This document shows positions 7,466 through 16,126 of a DNA stretch of 64,000 bases, in pieces; within the stretch, counting starts at the first letter, position 1; each line of letters opens with the position of its first letter. The DNA is taken from the NCBI GenBank assembly GCA_963991985.1, contig CAXDRX010000007.1, positions 1 through 64,000 on the forward strand, read 5' to 3'. The notes below the pieces were generated by a model. The model saw only the letters and a list, made by a program, of their open reading frames with translations. It ran no database searches and had not been told where the DNA came from. Origin of the DNA: MED-G17 sp963991985. Lineage in GTDB: Bacteria > Bacteroidota > Bacteroidia > NS11-12g > UBA9320. A program made the translations under genes and the position numbers.

Positions 7466-8308
7466 TTAAATGCTCTTTTTGCGCTTGCACACAATCCATT
7501 CCATAATGGCAGGTCGATGCTCACTCAGTAGGCTCATTTTGTCCTTCAACGAGAGATTGGAAAGCTCATGAAAATCATAAGTTTGTGCTTTGTGAATATC
7601 GTCTAAACTATAGACCGATTCGATGGAATGGCTTTTGGAAAATAGCCTCTTTAATCTGCTAGAAATTTCAATATCGATAAAATCATGAACTTCGATGATG
7701 AGGTCGCAGTTGTTTAAATTGTTGATGTTCTCCATCCCAAACAATTCATTTTCAAACCCTTCACAATCGCACAGTATTAAGCCTTTTTGAGTAAACACAA
7801 AAGTCTTTAAAAATTCTTTCGAACACGCAGAATGAATCTCCAATTGATCGGCTACGTCATTTAATTTGGCCATCTGCAAACACAAATTTCGGGCCTTCTT
7901 CTCTACATCAAAAGCATGCACTTGAGCTCGAGCATATTTTCTTGCCAAGCCAATGGCATAATAACCTTCTGCACAACCGATATCTAAAATTTCCGAATAC
8001 ACTTCATCAGCAATTTTACTCAGCGTAGGATGTAATTCGCGTTCGTATGATCCCAAAAGCTTGGGGTACAAGGCACTACCTACCGATTCCAAGGAAGGAT
8101 ATTTTAATCCTTGAAATGGCCCGTTCAACACAGTTAATGAGTGAAAAAGTGATTCGTATTTCGAAGACTTGGCCATTTTTTTTTCTTTTTCATTCGACCA
8201 TCGGGAGTGTGCCAAAATCTTCCCTACCGTCGAAAGCGGTCGGAGAAACTTCCAAAAAACATCATGCTTTGCCATGGCAATCAGCAGACTTTCAATACTT
8301 TTTTTCAT
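7466..8308 (-). CDS. Class I SAM-dependent methyltransferase
   Basis: A protein of 280 residues. SAM motif I is EILDIGCAEGYYAIGLA near residue 110, followed by an acidic strand end VHAFDVEKKA and a CDCEGFENELF segment at the motif IV position. The N-terminal 90 residues (LRPLSTVGKILAHSR and onward) are basic and helical and may bind the substrate. Homologues of this shape are often annotated as FkbM-like or small-molecule methyltransferases; the substrate cannot be told. It stands alone, with 292 bases before the next minus-strand gene and a divergent gene upstream. Confidence 0.75.
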   Translation of the reverse strand: MKKSIESLLIAMAKHDVFWKFLRPLSTVGKILAHSRWSNEKEKKMAKSSKYESLFHSLTVLNGPFQGLKYPSLESVGSALYPKLLGSYERELHPTLSKIADEVYSEILDIGCAEGYYAIGLARKYARAQVHAFDVEKKARNLCLQMAKLNDVADQLEIHSACSKEFLKTFVFTQKGLILCDCEGFENELFGMENINNLNNCDLIIEVHDFIDIEISSRLKRLFSKSHSIESVYSLDDIHKAQTYDFHELSNLSLKDKMSLLSEHRPAIMEWIVCKRKKSI

Positions 8309-8477
8309 CCGTTTTGGACCAACTTTCTCTTATTCAAACGACCGTACTATATCATCGATGATTTCGATCGAACCCAATTTTTGAATCTTAGATCAATCCA
8401 CTACAAATTTATTCATTCGATAAATATCGGAAAATCTGCCATCTATTTCCTTTTGAATATTGCTTTTGTTTGTTCCC

Positions 8478-8511
8478 TTGCCAACAATAATGTACCTTTC
8501 TTTTATCTTTG
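8478..8511 (+). promoter_or_regulatory. Probable promoter of the MGMT-like gene
   Basis: TTG at 8478-8480, a 23-base spacer and an exact -7 box TATCTTTG at 8504-8511. The chosen GTG start codon is five bases after the box, so the transcript would be almost leaderless. This supports the downstream start over the longer reading frame. Confidence 0.5.
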
Positions 8512-8516
8512 AGGCT

Positions 8517-8942
8517 GTGACAAAATCCTGGAAAGAAAAATTTTTTGGCCCAAAAGCATTTGAAATCAAAACAACAAAAAATTCCTTTTGGGGACATCCA
8601 CCAAGCGCCAAAATGTTGATTCCTTCCCCAAAAATTATACAAGAATACATCTACCCCATTGCACATGGTACCGTAAAGGATGTACAAAGAATGCGAAAGG
8701 ATCTCGCCTCAAAATATGGTGCGGATTTTACATGCCCCCTGACAACAGGTATTTTTTTAAAGATAGTGGCCGAATACAATCATGAACAAATGATTCAAAA
8801 TCCTGGGGAGCCCATTTGTCCTTTTTGGAGAGTCATTGACCCCAATGGAAAGTTGTCCGAGAAATTGTCCTTTCCCAAAGATTTTATTCGGCAAAAAAGA
8901 GAGGAAGAAAAACAACATCTAACCAACAATCAAAACAAATAA
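8517..8942 (+). CDS. MGMT-family (alkyltransferase-like) DNA-binding protein lacking the acceptor Cys
   Basis: I choose GTG 8517 (MTKSWKEKFFG, 141 residues) because the family starts with this KSW-KEK motif and a -7 box lies just upstream. Later segments, HGTVKDVQRMRKDLASKYGA, CPLTTGIFLKIVAEY and PFWRVIDPNGKLSEK, match the small MGMT-like proteins seen in Bacteroidota. In true O6-methylguanine transferases the active site reads PCHRV; here the equivalent is PFWRV, so Cys and His are both replaced and alkyl transfer is not expected. A role like Atl proteins, binding damaged bases and recruiting repair, is plausible. It precedes the esterase gene, with no obvious functional link. Confidence 0.68.
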   Translation: MTKSWKEKFFGPKAFEIKTTKNSFWGHPPSAKMLIPSPKIIQEYIYPIAHGTVKDVQRMRKDLASKYGADFTCPLTTGIFLKIVAEYNHEQMIQNPGEPICPFWRVIDPNGKLSEKLSFPKDFIRQKREEEKQHLTNNQNK

Positions 8943-8982
8943 CTTTACTTTATTTTCTATTTTGTTTACTTCTTCCACCGAT

Positions 8983-10122
8983 ATGCCAAAATTCTTCAAG
9001 CCACACCATATGAGGTTTCATGTTTTCCTTGGACTCTTTTTGCTATCCTCTCTCGCCTTTGCCCAACTCGACAGCATTTTCGACCAAGGGGAGTACCGAA
9101 CTTTTCTTGTTCATTTGCCCCAGGGGCATTCCTCCAACCAGCAGTATCCTATTGTCTTGAGTTTGCATGGACTCGCCTCCAATGCCAGGCAACAACAATC
9201 CCTTACACAATTCAATTCGGTGGCGGACTCTTTTGGATTTTTGGTGGTTTACCCCAATGGGACACCCATCCCAAAGGGCTCCAATTCGTGGTCCACAGTG
9301 GGCAACAACGATGCTGATTTTCTTTCTCACCTGGTAGATTCTATTCGGGCGGTTTACCCCACCAACGATTGCCTTTTCGTTATGGGTATGTCGCAAGGCG
9401 GATTTATGACCTATAAATTTGCCAATACCACAAAACACAGCGTCGCAGGCATAGCGGTAGGTTCTGGGAATATGTCCAAGGCACTCCAAAGAGTGTCAAC
9501 ATCGGCGCCACGCATTCCTGTATTGCATTTTCACGGAACTGCCGACAGTGTGGTCCCCTTTGCCGGAACACCCCCTCTGATTCCTCCTGTAGACAGCACC
9601 ATTCAATGGTGGATAAAACACAACCAGTGCAGTACCAAGCCCATTTTCTCAAGCCTACCCAATACATCTCTGACAGATAGTTCTAAGGTGGAAAGATATG
9701 AATACCGAGGAGGGACCAATGCAAGCAATGTAACCTTTTACAAAGTGCTGAATGGCGGACATACGTGGAGCGGTTCAACATCCATTCCTATTTTTGGACA
9801 TTCCAACCAAGACATCCATCAGAGCAATATTATTGGCAATTTTTTTAACGCTATTTGCTCAAAGACCTCGGATTTGCAAAACCTTTGCATTGCAAATTCT
9901 TTGCATCTTTTTCCCAACCCTAGCAACAATCAACTCAATGTGGAAATGATGCTCCCCGGGGAGTATCGCCTGAGGATTTCCGACTTTTTGGGAAAAATTT
10001 TGATCGACATTCCGATGGGCAACAAGGCACAAATTGACATGACCAACTTTAAAAGAGGCATTTATCGGGTAAGGGTAGATTCAGACACGTACCATATGTC
10101 AAAGAAAATCGTGCTTCAGTAA
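8983..10122 (+). CDS. Secreted esterase (LpqC/PHB-depolymerase-like) with T9SS type A sorting domain
   Basis: In-frame ATGs at 8962, 8983 and 9010 are all possible; 8983 or 9010 gives the best signal peptide (VFLGLFLLSSLAFAQ). With 8983 it has 379 residues. The alpha/beta-hydrolase triad is Ser137 in GMSQGG, Asp188 in HGTADSVVP and His260 in GGHTW; the N-terminus has VLSLHGLASN at the oxyanion position. This is the COG3509 family of feruloyl/acetyl-xylan esterases and PHB depolymerases. From residue about 307 a type A T9SS domain begins (LFPNPSNNQ) and ends with GIYRVRV and SKKIVLQ, so it is exported to the cell surface or medium. The substrate is probably a plant or algal ester or polyester, but this is inferred. 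Confidence 0.85.
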   Translation: MPKFFKPHHMRFHVFLGLFLLSSLAFAQLDSIFDQGEYRTFLVHLPQGHSSNQQYPIVLSLHGLASNARQQQSLTQFNSVADSFGFLVVYPNGTPIPKGSNSWSTVGNNDADFLSHLVDSIRAVYPTNDCLFVMGMSQGGFMTYKFANTTKHSVAGIAVGSGNMSKALQRVSTSAPRIPVLHFHGTADSVVPFAGTPPLIPPVDSTIQWWIKHNQCSTKPIFSSLPNTSLTDSSKVERYEYRGGTNASNVTFYKVLNGGHTWSGSTSIPIFGHSNQDIHQSNIIGNFFNAICSKTSDLQNLCIANSLHLFPNPSNNQLNVEMMLPGEYRLRISDFLGKILIDIPMGNKAQIDMTNFKRGIYRVRVDSDTYHMSKKIVLQ

Positions 10123-10144
10123 AAACAGATTTGTTCTTTTGTTT

Positions 10145-10159
10145 GCCCTCCAAGGGGGC
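10145..10159. terminator. Short GC hairpin after the esterase gene
   Basis: GCCCTC and GGGGGC with a CAA loop form a six-pair stem, 22 bases after the stop. No U-tract follows on the plus strand, so termination efficiency is doubtful. Confidence 0.3.
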
Positions 10160-10229
10160 CTTCACCAAAAAGACTATGTGACAAGCCATTTGTCAGTCAG
10201 TTATCGCTTTTAAGCATGCAGGATTGAAA

Positions 10230-10314
10230 TGGTGCCCAGAGCCGGAGTCGAACCGGCACTCCCGAAAGAACTGGTGTTTGAGACCAGCGCGTCTACCAAT
10301 TCCGCCATCTGGGC
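10230..10314 (-). tRNA. tRNA-Leu (anticodon CAA)
   Basis: On the minus strand the cloverleaf is complete. The acceptor stem GCCCAGA pairs with TCTGGGC, the anticodon stem CTGGT/ACCAG holds loop CTCAAAC (anticodon CAA, reading UUG), the long variable arm is typical of leucine tRNAs, and the T-arm reads CCGGTTCGACTCCGG. The 3' CCA is encoded (10232-10230). It lies downstream of the -7 box at 10340-10347. Confidence 0.95.
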
Positions 10315-10339
10315 AAGAACAATTTCAAAATTGGGATGG

Positions 10340-10347
10340 CAAAAATA
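10340..10347 (-). promoter_or_regulatory. -7 box of the tRNA-Leu(CAA) gene
   Basis: An exact TATTTTTG followed by CCATCC, 25 bases before the tRNA 5' end. The same TTATnTTTGCCA pattern precedes the other tRNA-Leu gene. No clear TTG lies at the usual distance upstream. Confidence 0.45.
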
Positions 10348-10382
10348 AGGTTTCGCATACAAACAGAAAGAAAATTGCTTTT

Positions 10383-11591
10383 TTAAACCCTATTTTCAGA
10401 AAAATATTGATCCAAAATAGGCTGAACCGCTTTTAGTTTTACCTCCACACTGGATTGCTTGTTGTGTGGAGACTCAAACATATAATTGAGCATAATTCTC
10501 TCTAAAATGCTACGCAAACCTCGTGCCCCCATCTTCAAATCGACGGTTTTTTCTACGATGGCCTCCAATAATTTGGGTTCAAAAGTTAAACTTTTCCCCT
10601 CCATTTCCATCAGCTTTTGGTATTGTTTTACCAAAGCATTTTTGGGCTCCAACAATATTTTCTGTAGTGCTTTTGCGCCCAAGTGTTCCAAATGAGTAAT
10701 CAAAGGCAATCTTCCCAAAATTTCTGGGATCAATCCATAGCTGCGTAAATCTGCAGAAGTAACAAATTCAAGCATCTGTTTTTCTTTTTGGATTTCATTG
10801 CCTTGTTTGAAACCCACCGCATTTTTATTGATTCGTCTTTGAATTATTTTCTCAATGCCTTCAAAAGCCCCTCCGCAGATAAACAATATATTTTGCGTAT
10901 TCACTTTTATGGTGGCCTGATCTGGATGCTTTCGTCCACCTTGAGGAGGAACATTGATTTCTGCACCTTCTAATAATTTAAGCAATCCTTGTTGCACCCC
11001 TTCTCCAGACACATCTCGGGTGATGCTTGGATTGTCTCCTTTACGGCCAATTTTGTCAATTTCATCGATGTAAACAATGCCCATTTCTGCTTTTTTTACT
11101 TGGTAATCGGCAGCTTGCAATAGGCGTGTGATGATGCTTTCGATATCTTCTCCAACATATCCTGCTTGCGTAATCACGGTAGCGTCAGCCATGGCAAAAG
11201 GCACATTGAGCAGTTTTGCCAAACTTTTGGCTAAAAGTGTTTTTCCCGTTCCAGTTTGCCCTACCAAAAGAACATTGGATTTCTCAATCTCCACCTCATT
11301 GTCATCGTTTTCTTGTTGAAGTCGTTTGTAATGATTGTAAACAGCAACCGACAAGACTTTTTTGGCCAAATCCTGACCAATCACATATTGATCAAGAAAC
11401 TTTTTAATGTCTTTGGGCTTGTGAACCTTGGGTTTTACGAATTGGGGGTTTGTCGCTTGATTACTCGATTGTAAAATACGCTGACTTTGCACCACACATT
11501 TTTCACAAATTTTGGCCTCTTTTCCAGCAATGAGAATGTGGGCCTCTGCTTCGATTCGGCCACAAAACGAGCAATGGTCTGTATGGCTCAA
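10383..11591 (-). CDS. clpX: ATP-dependent unfoldase ClpX
   Basis: A protein of 402 residues, the usual length. The N-terminal zinc-binding domain has C7, C10, C29 and C32; the AAA+ domain has GQTGTGKT at 111-118, Walker B IVYIDEIDK and sensor regions, then the C-terminal ClpB-D2-like domain with MGARGLRSI. ClpX forms a hexamer that recognises tagged substrates, unfolds them with ATP and feeds them into ClpP. It begins on the base after clpP's stop codon, and trigger factor lies upstream, the common tig-clpP-clpX order. Confidence 0.97.
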   Translation of the reverse strand: MSHTDHCSFCGRIEAEAHILIAGKEAKICEKCVVQSQRILQSSNQATNPQFVKPKVHKPKDIKKFLDQYVIGQDLAKKVLSVAVYNHYKRLQQENDDNEVEIEKSNVLLVGQTGTGKTLLAKSLAKLLNVPFAMADATVITQAGYVGEDIESIITRLLQAADYQVKKAEMGIVYIDEIDKIGRKGDNPSITRDVSGEGVQQGLLKLLEGAEINVPPQGGRKHPDQATIKVNTQNILFICGGAFEGIEKIIQRRINKNAVGFKQGNEIQKEKQMLEFVTSADLRSYGLIPEILGRLPLITHLEHLGAKALQKILLEPKNALVKQYQKLMEMEGKSLTFEPKLLEAIVEKTVDLKMGARGLRSILERIMLNYMFESPHNKQSSVEVKLKAVQPILDQYFSENRV

Positions 11592-12266
11592 TTATTCTTC
11601 TTTGGGTTTGTTTTTGAGCAAAATCTCATCTATCATGCCATATGCTTTAGCTTCGTCAGCGTTCATCCAGTAGTCACGATCACTGTCTTCGTGAACCTTC
11701 TCATAAGTTTGTCCAGAATGATCTGCAATGATTTCGTACAGAGTTTTTTTCATCTTTTTGATTTCGTTCACCGTAATTTCCATGTCGCTGGCTTGTCCCT
11801 GAGCACCTCCCAAAGGTTGATGAATCATGACTCTTGAGTGTTTCAGGGCACTTCGTTTCTTGGGTGCTCCCGCACAAAGCAAAACTGCTGCCATGCTGGC
11901 CGCCATTCCTGTACAGATGGTGGCAACATCACTACTTATGTATTGCATGGTGTCATAAATCCCTAAACCGGCATATACCGAACCTCCGGGACTGTTCAAA
12001 TAAATTTGAATATCTCTTTTGGGTGCAGTTGATTCTAAAAACAAAAGTTGGCCCATAATGATATTGGCAACATGATCATTGATCGGCACCCCTAAAAAAA
12101 TGATTCTATCCATCATCAGTCTAGAGAAAATATCAATGGCTTGAACGTTCATTTGTCGTTCTTCTATGATATTGGGGGTTAGATTATCAATGTAGTGATC
12201 AACAAGTGTGCTGCTGATTCCGAGGTGCTTGGTTGCATAGGTTTGAAATTCTTTTCCGAAGTGCAT
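11592..12266 (-). CDS. clpP: ATP-dependent Clp protease proteolytic subunit
   Basis: A protein of 224 residues. The catalytic triad is visible: Ser124 in GMAASMAAVL, His149 in RVMIHQPLGG and an Asp in the HEDSDRDYWMNADEAKAYG segment. ClpP tetradecamers form the degradation chamber docked to ClpX. There is no gap to clpX downstream and only 14 bases from trigger factor upstream, so the three are almost certainly one operon. Confidence 0.97.
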   Translation of the reverse strand: MHFGKEFQTYATKHLGISSTLVDHYIDNLTPNIIEERQMNVQAIDIFSRLMMDRIIFLGVPINDHVANIIMGQLLFLESTAPKRDIQIYLNSPGGSVYAGLGIYDTMQYISSDVATICTGMAASMAAVLLCAGAPKKRSALKHSRVMIHQPLGGAQGQASDMEITVNEIKKMKKTLYEIIADHSGQTYEKVHEDSDRDYWMNADEAKAYGMIDEILLKNKPKEE

Positions 12267-12280
12267 ATTAATGATACAAT

Positions 12281-13672
12281 TTAATGGGGTTGCTTGTTTT
12301 TTGCTTCATTTCTATTTTTCACAAGTTCATAGAATTTATCGATGGTGAGGGATCTTTCTTTAATGGTAACCATCTTTTTCGCTTCATTTTTTACTTTTCT
12401 TCCGATCACCAAATCTCTTACCCTATTCATATAACCTTCATTTTCTCTGCTCGTTTTCTCAAATTGCTCTATCGTTGAAGGATCGGGGTTTTGCATTCCG
12501 TACTGGCGCAACATGTTCATGGTCATGCTCAAAGAGGCCTCTTTAAATTCTTCCTCTGTTATTTGCAAATCAAATTCTTTTACAAATTTTTCCCGTATCA
12601 ACTGTTTTTTGAGCAATGCAGATTCGTTTTCATATTGCTGATCGATATTCTCTTCGTTGTAATGCTCGTTTTTGGTAGAAACAAGCCATTTTTTAAGAAA
12701 ATCATCCGGCAAAAGGACGGTGTGTTTTTTCTCGATCAAATCTTCAATAATTGCATCTAGGAATGCTTCCGACTCTCCTTGATAATATTTGTTTAGATTG
12801 TCTTTTATTTTGGCCAAAAATTCTTCTTCACTTTTGGCAATTCCTTCTCCCAAAACTTTGTCAAATAGTGCTTGATTGAGTTCTGCGGGCTCTAGTTTTT
12901 TGATGTTGACCACCTCAATTTCAAATTCTGGCCCTAAGTCTTCTACGGCTTCTTTGGGCATGGAAAGCGCTTGTCCAACAACGGCTTTGTTGTGGTTAAA
13001 TGCTTCGAAGATGTTCAATTGGGTTTTGTCCCCTTTTTGAATGTTTTTGAATGTTTTTTTAATTTTTTTGCTTTCAATTACCTCGGGCAAAAAAGTAACT
13101 TCTTTTTCGGACAAACCACCCTCCAAAACCTTACCATCTTGGTCAAGTTCTGTTAATTTGGCAACAATAGAGTCGTTTTCAGTGCTTGCAGTTTCTACTT
13201 CCACCAATTCTCCGTATTGCCTTTTGATGCTCTCCAACTCCTTGTCGATTGCTTTTTTGTCTAGTTTCAATTTAAACTTTTCTACTTTGTCACTGGTATT
13301 TAAATTCAAATCGATTTTGGGCACCAGTCCCAAATCAAAATGGAGGTCAAAATCTGGTTCTTTGAGAAGATCTTGTTTTTCATTTTTATCCTCCTGTGCC
13401 ATCGGCTGTCCAAGAATGTCCAACTGATTTTCTTTGATGTATTGATATACTGCATCCGAGGCAATTTTATTTACCTCTTCGGCGATAATACTCTCACCTA
13501 CCATTTTTTTGAGCATACCCATCGGGACATGTCCCTGACGGAAACCAGGAATTTTGGCCTTGTTGCGGTAGTTCTTGAGTTGTTCTTGAACCTTTTCTTG
13601 ATAATCTTCTTTGCCAATATGTATTGACAAGCAAGCGTTTAAGTCGTCTATTCTCTCGAATTTTGTTTCCAA
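12281..13672 (-). CDS. tig: Trigger factor (ribosome-bound chaperone and prolyl isomerase)
   Basis: A protein of 463 residues. The N-terminal ribosome-binding domain has the signature GFRQGHVPMGMLKK near residue 44. A reduced middle PPIase-like region with few FKBP active-site residues follows, as is common in Bacteroidota, and then the helical C-terminal cradle. It meets nascent chains at the exit tunnel. It is the first protein gene of the tig-clpP-clpX unit. The gap upstream to tRNA-Leu(UAG) is only 34 bases with no separate promoter seen, so tRNA and operon may share a transcript. Confidence 0.93.
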   Translation of the reverse strand: METKFERIDDLNACLSIHIGKEDYQEKVQEQLKNYRNKAKIPGFRQGHVPMGMLKKMVGESIIAEEVNKIASDAVYQYIKENQLDILGQPMAQEDKNEKQDLLKEPDFDLHFDLGLVPKIDLNLNTSDKVEKFKLKLDKKAIDKELESIKRQYGELVEVETASTENDSIVAKLTELDQDGKVLEGGLSEKEVTFLPEVIESKKIKKTFKNIQKGDKTQLNIFEAFNHNKAVVGQALSMPKEAVEDLGPEFEIEVVNIKKLEPAELNQALFDKVLGEGIAKSEEEFLAKIKDNLNKYYQGESEAFLDAIIEDLIEKKHTVLLPDDFLKKWLVSTKNEHYNEENIDQQYENESALLKKQLIREKFVKEFDLQITEEEFKEASLSMTMNMLRQYGMQNPDPSTIEQFEKTSRENEGYMNRVRDLVIGRKVKNEAKKMVTIKERSLTIDKFYELVKNRNEAKNKQPH

Positions 13673-13706
13673 CGGAGTTGTTATTTTAAGAATATTTGAG
13701 AAGAAG

Positions 13707-13788
13707 TGCGGGTAGAGAGAGTCGAACTCACACGCCTCGCGGCACTAGATCCTAAATCTAGCGTGTCTACCAATTCCACCATACCCGC
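13707..13788 (-). tRNA. tRNA-Leu (anticodon UAG)
   Basis: On the minus strand, acceptor stem GCGGGTA pairs with TACCCGC. Anticodon stem CTAGA/TCTAG holds loop TTTAGGA, anticodon UAG (DNA TAG), reading CUA and wobble partners. A long variable arm and T-arm GAGTTCGACTC are present. CCA is not encoded (the bases after the discriminator are CTT), unlike the other tRNA-Leu here, so it must be added after transcription. Confidence 0.95.
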
Positions 13789-13805
13789 TTCCTTCAAAAG
13801 GGTGG

Positions 13806-13839
13806 CAAATATAAGTTTCTTTTGTTATTCCTTATCCAA
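13806..13839 (-). promoter_or_regulatory. Probable promoter of tRNA-Leu(UAG) and possibly tig-clpP-clpX
   Basis: On the minus strand TTG (13839-13837), a 23-base spacer and exact -7 box TATATTTG (13813-13806), followed by CCACCC. It lies at the end of prfC, 17 bases before the tRNA. Confidence 0.5.
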
Positions 13840-15417
13840 CTTAAAAGATGAATTTTCATGGAAAGTAATCTCAGGGTTGTTTGTTTTGGCCATTTGTAAA
13901 ATATAGGCTGTTTGTGCAAGGAAAACTTTGTTTCCATCTTTGTCCAACACAATATCTTTATAACGGTATTTGCAGAAATCATCTATTTTATTCTGATTAC
14001 CTGTCATCCAACAAGCTTTAAAATAGCTTAGCGCATCAAGTCGTGTTTTTGCTCCATATTCGTGCTCTAGCCTGTATTTTATCACGTCAAATTGCAGTTC
14101 TCCTACGACACCAATAAACTTCCTGTTTCCTGGTTGTTGGGAAAACATTTGAGCAACACCCTCATCGGTAAGTTGTTCCACACCCTTGGCCAATTGCTTA
14201 CTTTTCATCGGGTCGAGATTGATCACCTCTTTGAAAATTTCAGGCGAAAAACTTGGCATCCCTTTGAAGTAAATGACCTCACCTTCGGTAAGCGTATCTC
14301 CTATTTTAAAATTTCCTGTATCATAAAGCCCAACTACGTCTCCGGGAAATGCCTCCTCGATAACATTTTTACTTTGCGCCAAAAAATTGTAGGGATTGCT
14401 AAACCTTACTTTTTTATTGAGCCGAACATGTTGATAGAATTTGTTTCGTTCAAACTTTCCGGAACAAACGCGCAGGAATGCGATTCTATCTCGATGCTTC
14501 GGGTCAAGATTTGCGTGGATTTTGAATATAAAACCTGAAAACCTTTTTTCATTCGGGTTAACCATTCTTACATCTGTGGTTCTTGGCTTTGGGCTCGGAG
14601 CAATTCTGATGAAGGTATTTAGCAATTCTTCAATGCCAAAGTTGTTTAGCGCAGATCCAAAAAAAACAGGGGCCAGATCTCCATCTCGGTATTTTTTTTC
14701 ATCAAATTTTTCGTAGACTCCTTCTATTAAATCTACATCCTCCCTTAGTTTTTTGGCATCCTCAAGGCCAATTGTTTCGTCTAAAGTTGAATCTTGTATA
14801 TCGTCTACACCGATCAAATCTTCTGCAGCTGTTTTTTTGGTTTTATTGCTCTGAAACAAATTAAGGGAATGGTTGTAAAGCAGATAGACTCCTTTGAAAT
14901 CAGACCCTCCATTGATCGGCCAACTCAACGGTCGAACATCGATTTGGAGTTCCTCTTCAATTTCGTCCAAGAGATCAAACGGATCTTTTCCGTCTCGGTC
15001 CAGTTTGTTGATAAAAACGATTACCGGAGTTTTTCTCATTCGGCATACATGCATCAATTTACGTGTTTGTTCTTCAACACCTTTCACACAATCAATCACC
15101 AAAATCACACTATCTACAGCTGTCAATGTTCGATAGGTATCTTCTGCAAAATCTTTGTGACCAGGAGTATCCAAAATATTGATCAAATTGGTTTTGTACT
15201 TGAATGCCAAAACAGAAGTGGCCACAGAAATTCCTCTTTGTTTTTCAATTTCCATAAAATCTGAAGCCGCGGTTTTTTTAATTTTATTGCTTTTCACAGC
15301 ACCAGCCGTTTGAATGGCACCGCCGAAAAGAAGGAATTTCTCGGTGAGCGTGGTTTTACCTGCATCAGGATGACTTACAATCCCAAAGGTTTTTCTTTTG
15401 GCTATTTGATCTATCAT
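13825..15417 (-). CDS. prfC: Peptide chain release factor 3
   Basis: The start chosen is ATG 15417 (MIDQIAKRKTFGIVSHPDAG, 530 residues), the family length; the frame extends upstream without conserved sequence. It has GTPase motifs GKT at 20-22, DTPGH and NKLD, followed by EF-Tu-like domain II and the RF3 C-terminal domain with GVVGELQFDVIKYRLEHEYG. RF3 uses GTP to release RF1/RF2 from terminated ribosomes. It faces the cyclophilin gene divergently, with 43 bases between starts, so the two promoters overlap. Confidence 0.95.
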   Translation of the reverse strand: MIDQIAKRKTFGIVSHPDAGKTTLTEKFLLFGGAIQTAGAVKSNKIKKTAASDFMEIEKQRGISVATSVLAFKYKTNLINILDTPGHKDFAEDTYRTLTAVDSVILVIDCVKGVEEQTRKLMHVCRMRKTPVIVFINKLDRDGKDPFDLLDEIEEELQIDVRPLSWPINGGSDFKGVYLLYNHSLNLFQSNKTKKTAAEDLIGVDDIQDSTLDETIGLEDAKKLREDVDLIEGVYEKFDEKKYRDGDLAPVFFGSALNNFGIEELLNTFIRIAPSPKPRTTDVRMVNPNEKRFSGFIFKIHANLDPKHRDRIAFLRVCSGKFERNKFYQHVRLNKKVRFSNPYNFLAQSKNVIEEAFPGDVVGLYDTGNFKIGDTLTEGEVIYFKGMPSFSPEIFKEVINLDPMKSKQLAKGVEQLTDEGVAQMFSQQPGNRKFIGVVGELQFDVIKYRLEHEYGAKTRLDALSYFKACWMTGNQNKIDDFCKYRYKDIVLDKDGNKVFLAQTAYILQMAKTNNPEITFHENSSFKLDKE

Positions 15418-15460
15418 ATTGCCTATGCGAATGTAAGAAATTGAGTATTTTCGTTTGCCT

Positions 15461-16093
15461 ATGAGAAACCTTGTTTTTTTAATTGCTGTTCTTGGTGTAT
15501 GTTCGTGCGGTATTATCCAAACCAAAAAATTAGTAAAGCAGATGGATTTAAATGATGGACTTTATGCCGAAATGAAAACGGGTGCTGGTGACATAATGAT
15601 TCGGTTACATTTTGAACAAACACCTTTGACCGTTGCCAATTTTGTAGGTCTTGCCGAGGGAAAAATTGAAAATGCTGCCAAACCCCTTGGGGAACCTTAT
15701 TACGACGGGTTAAAATTTCACAGAGTGATCAGTGTTGCCAATGGAGATGGACAAGATTTCATGATTCAAGGTGGCGACCCAGAAGGTACAGGAAGAGGCG
15801 GTCCCGGCTATCAATTTAAGGATGAGTTTGTGCCGAGTTTGAAACACGACAAACCAGGAATTTTAAGTATGGCCAATGCAGGGCCAGGAACAAATGGAAG
15901 CCAATTTTTTATTACCATTACTGAAACGCCTTGGTTGGACAACCGTCATTCTGTTTTTGGAGAAGTTGTTCATGGCCAAGAAATTGTTTCCGGGATAAAG
16001 CAGGGTGAAACCATAAACCAGGTAGTCATTCATCGCGTGGGTAAAAGCGCAAAAGCCTTTGATGCGGCAAAAACCTTCGAGAGTTTAAGGTAA
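15461..16093 (+). CDS. Cyclophilin-type peptidyl-prolyl isomerase, lipoprotein
   Basis: Starts at ATG 15461 (210 residues). The signal peptide ends in VLGVCSC, so Cys14 or Cys16 is lipidated. The cyclophilin domain is complete: FHRVI, FMIQGGDPEGTGRGGPGYQF, LSMANAGPGTNGSQFFIT, and W in ETPWLDNRHSVFGEVVHG. It catalyses cis-trans proline isomerisation, probably for outer-membrane or surface proteins in the periplasm. An upstream TATTTTCG (one mismatch to the -7 consensus) lies about eight bases before the start codon. The next gene is 33 bases downstream. Confidence 0.92.
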   Translation: MRNLVFLIAVLGVCSCGIIQTKKLVKQMDLNDGLYAEMKTGAGDIMIRLHFEQTPLTVANFVGLAEGKIENAAKPLGEPYYDGLKFHRVISVANGDGQDFMIQGGDPEGTGRGGPGYQFKDEFVPSLKHDKPGILSMANAGPGTNGSQFFITITETPWLDNRHSVFGEVVHGQEIVSGIKQGETINQVVIHRVGKSAKAFDAAKTFESLR

Positions 16094-16126
16094 ACCATTT
16101 GAGGCATTCATTGGTTTTTCAAATAG

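Noticed and set aside
13707..13788. tRNA gene as an integration site
   Set aside because: No direct repeat of the tRNA 3' end or integrase occurs near either tRNA-Leu gene.
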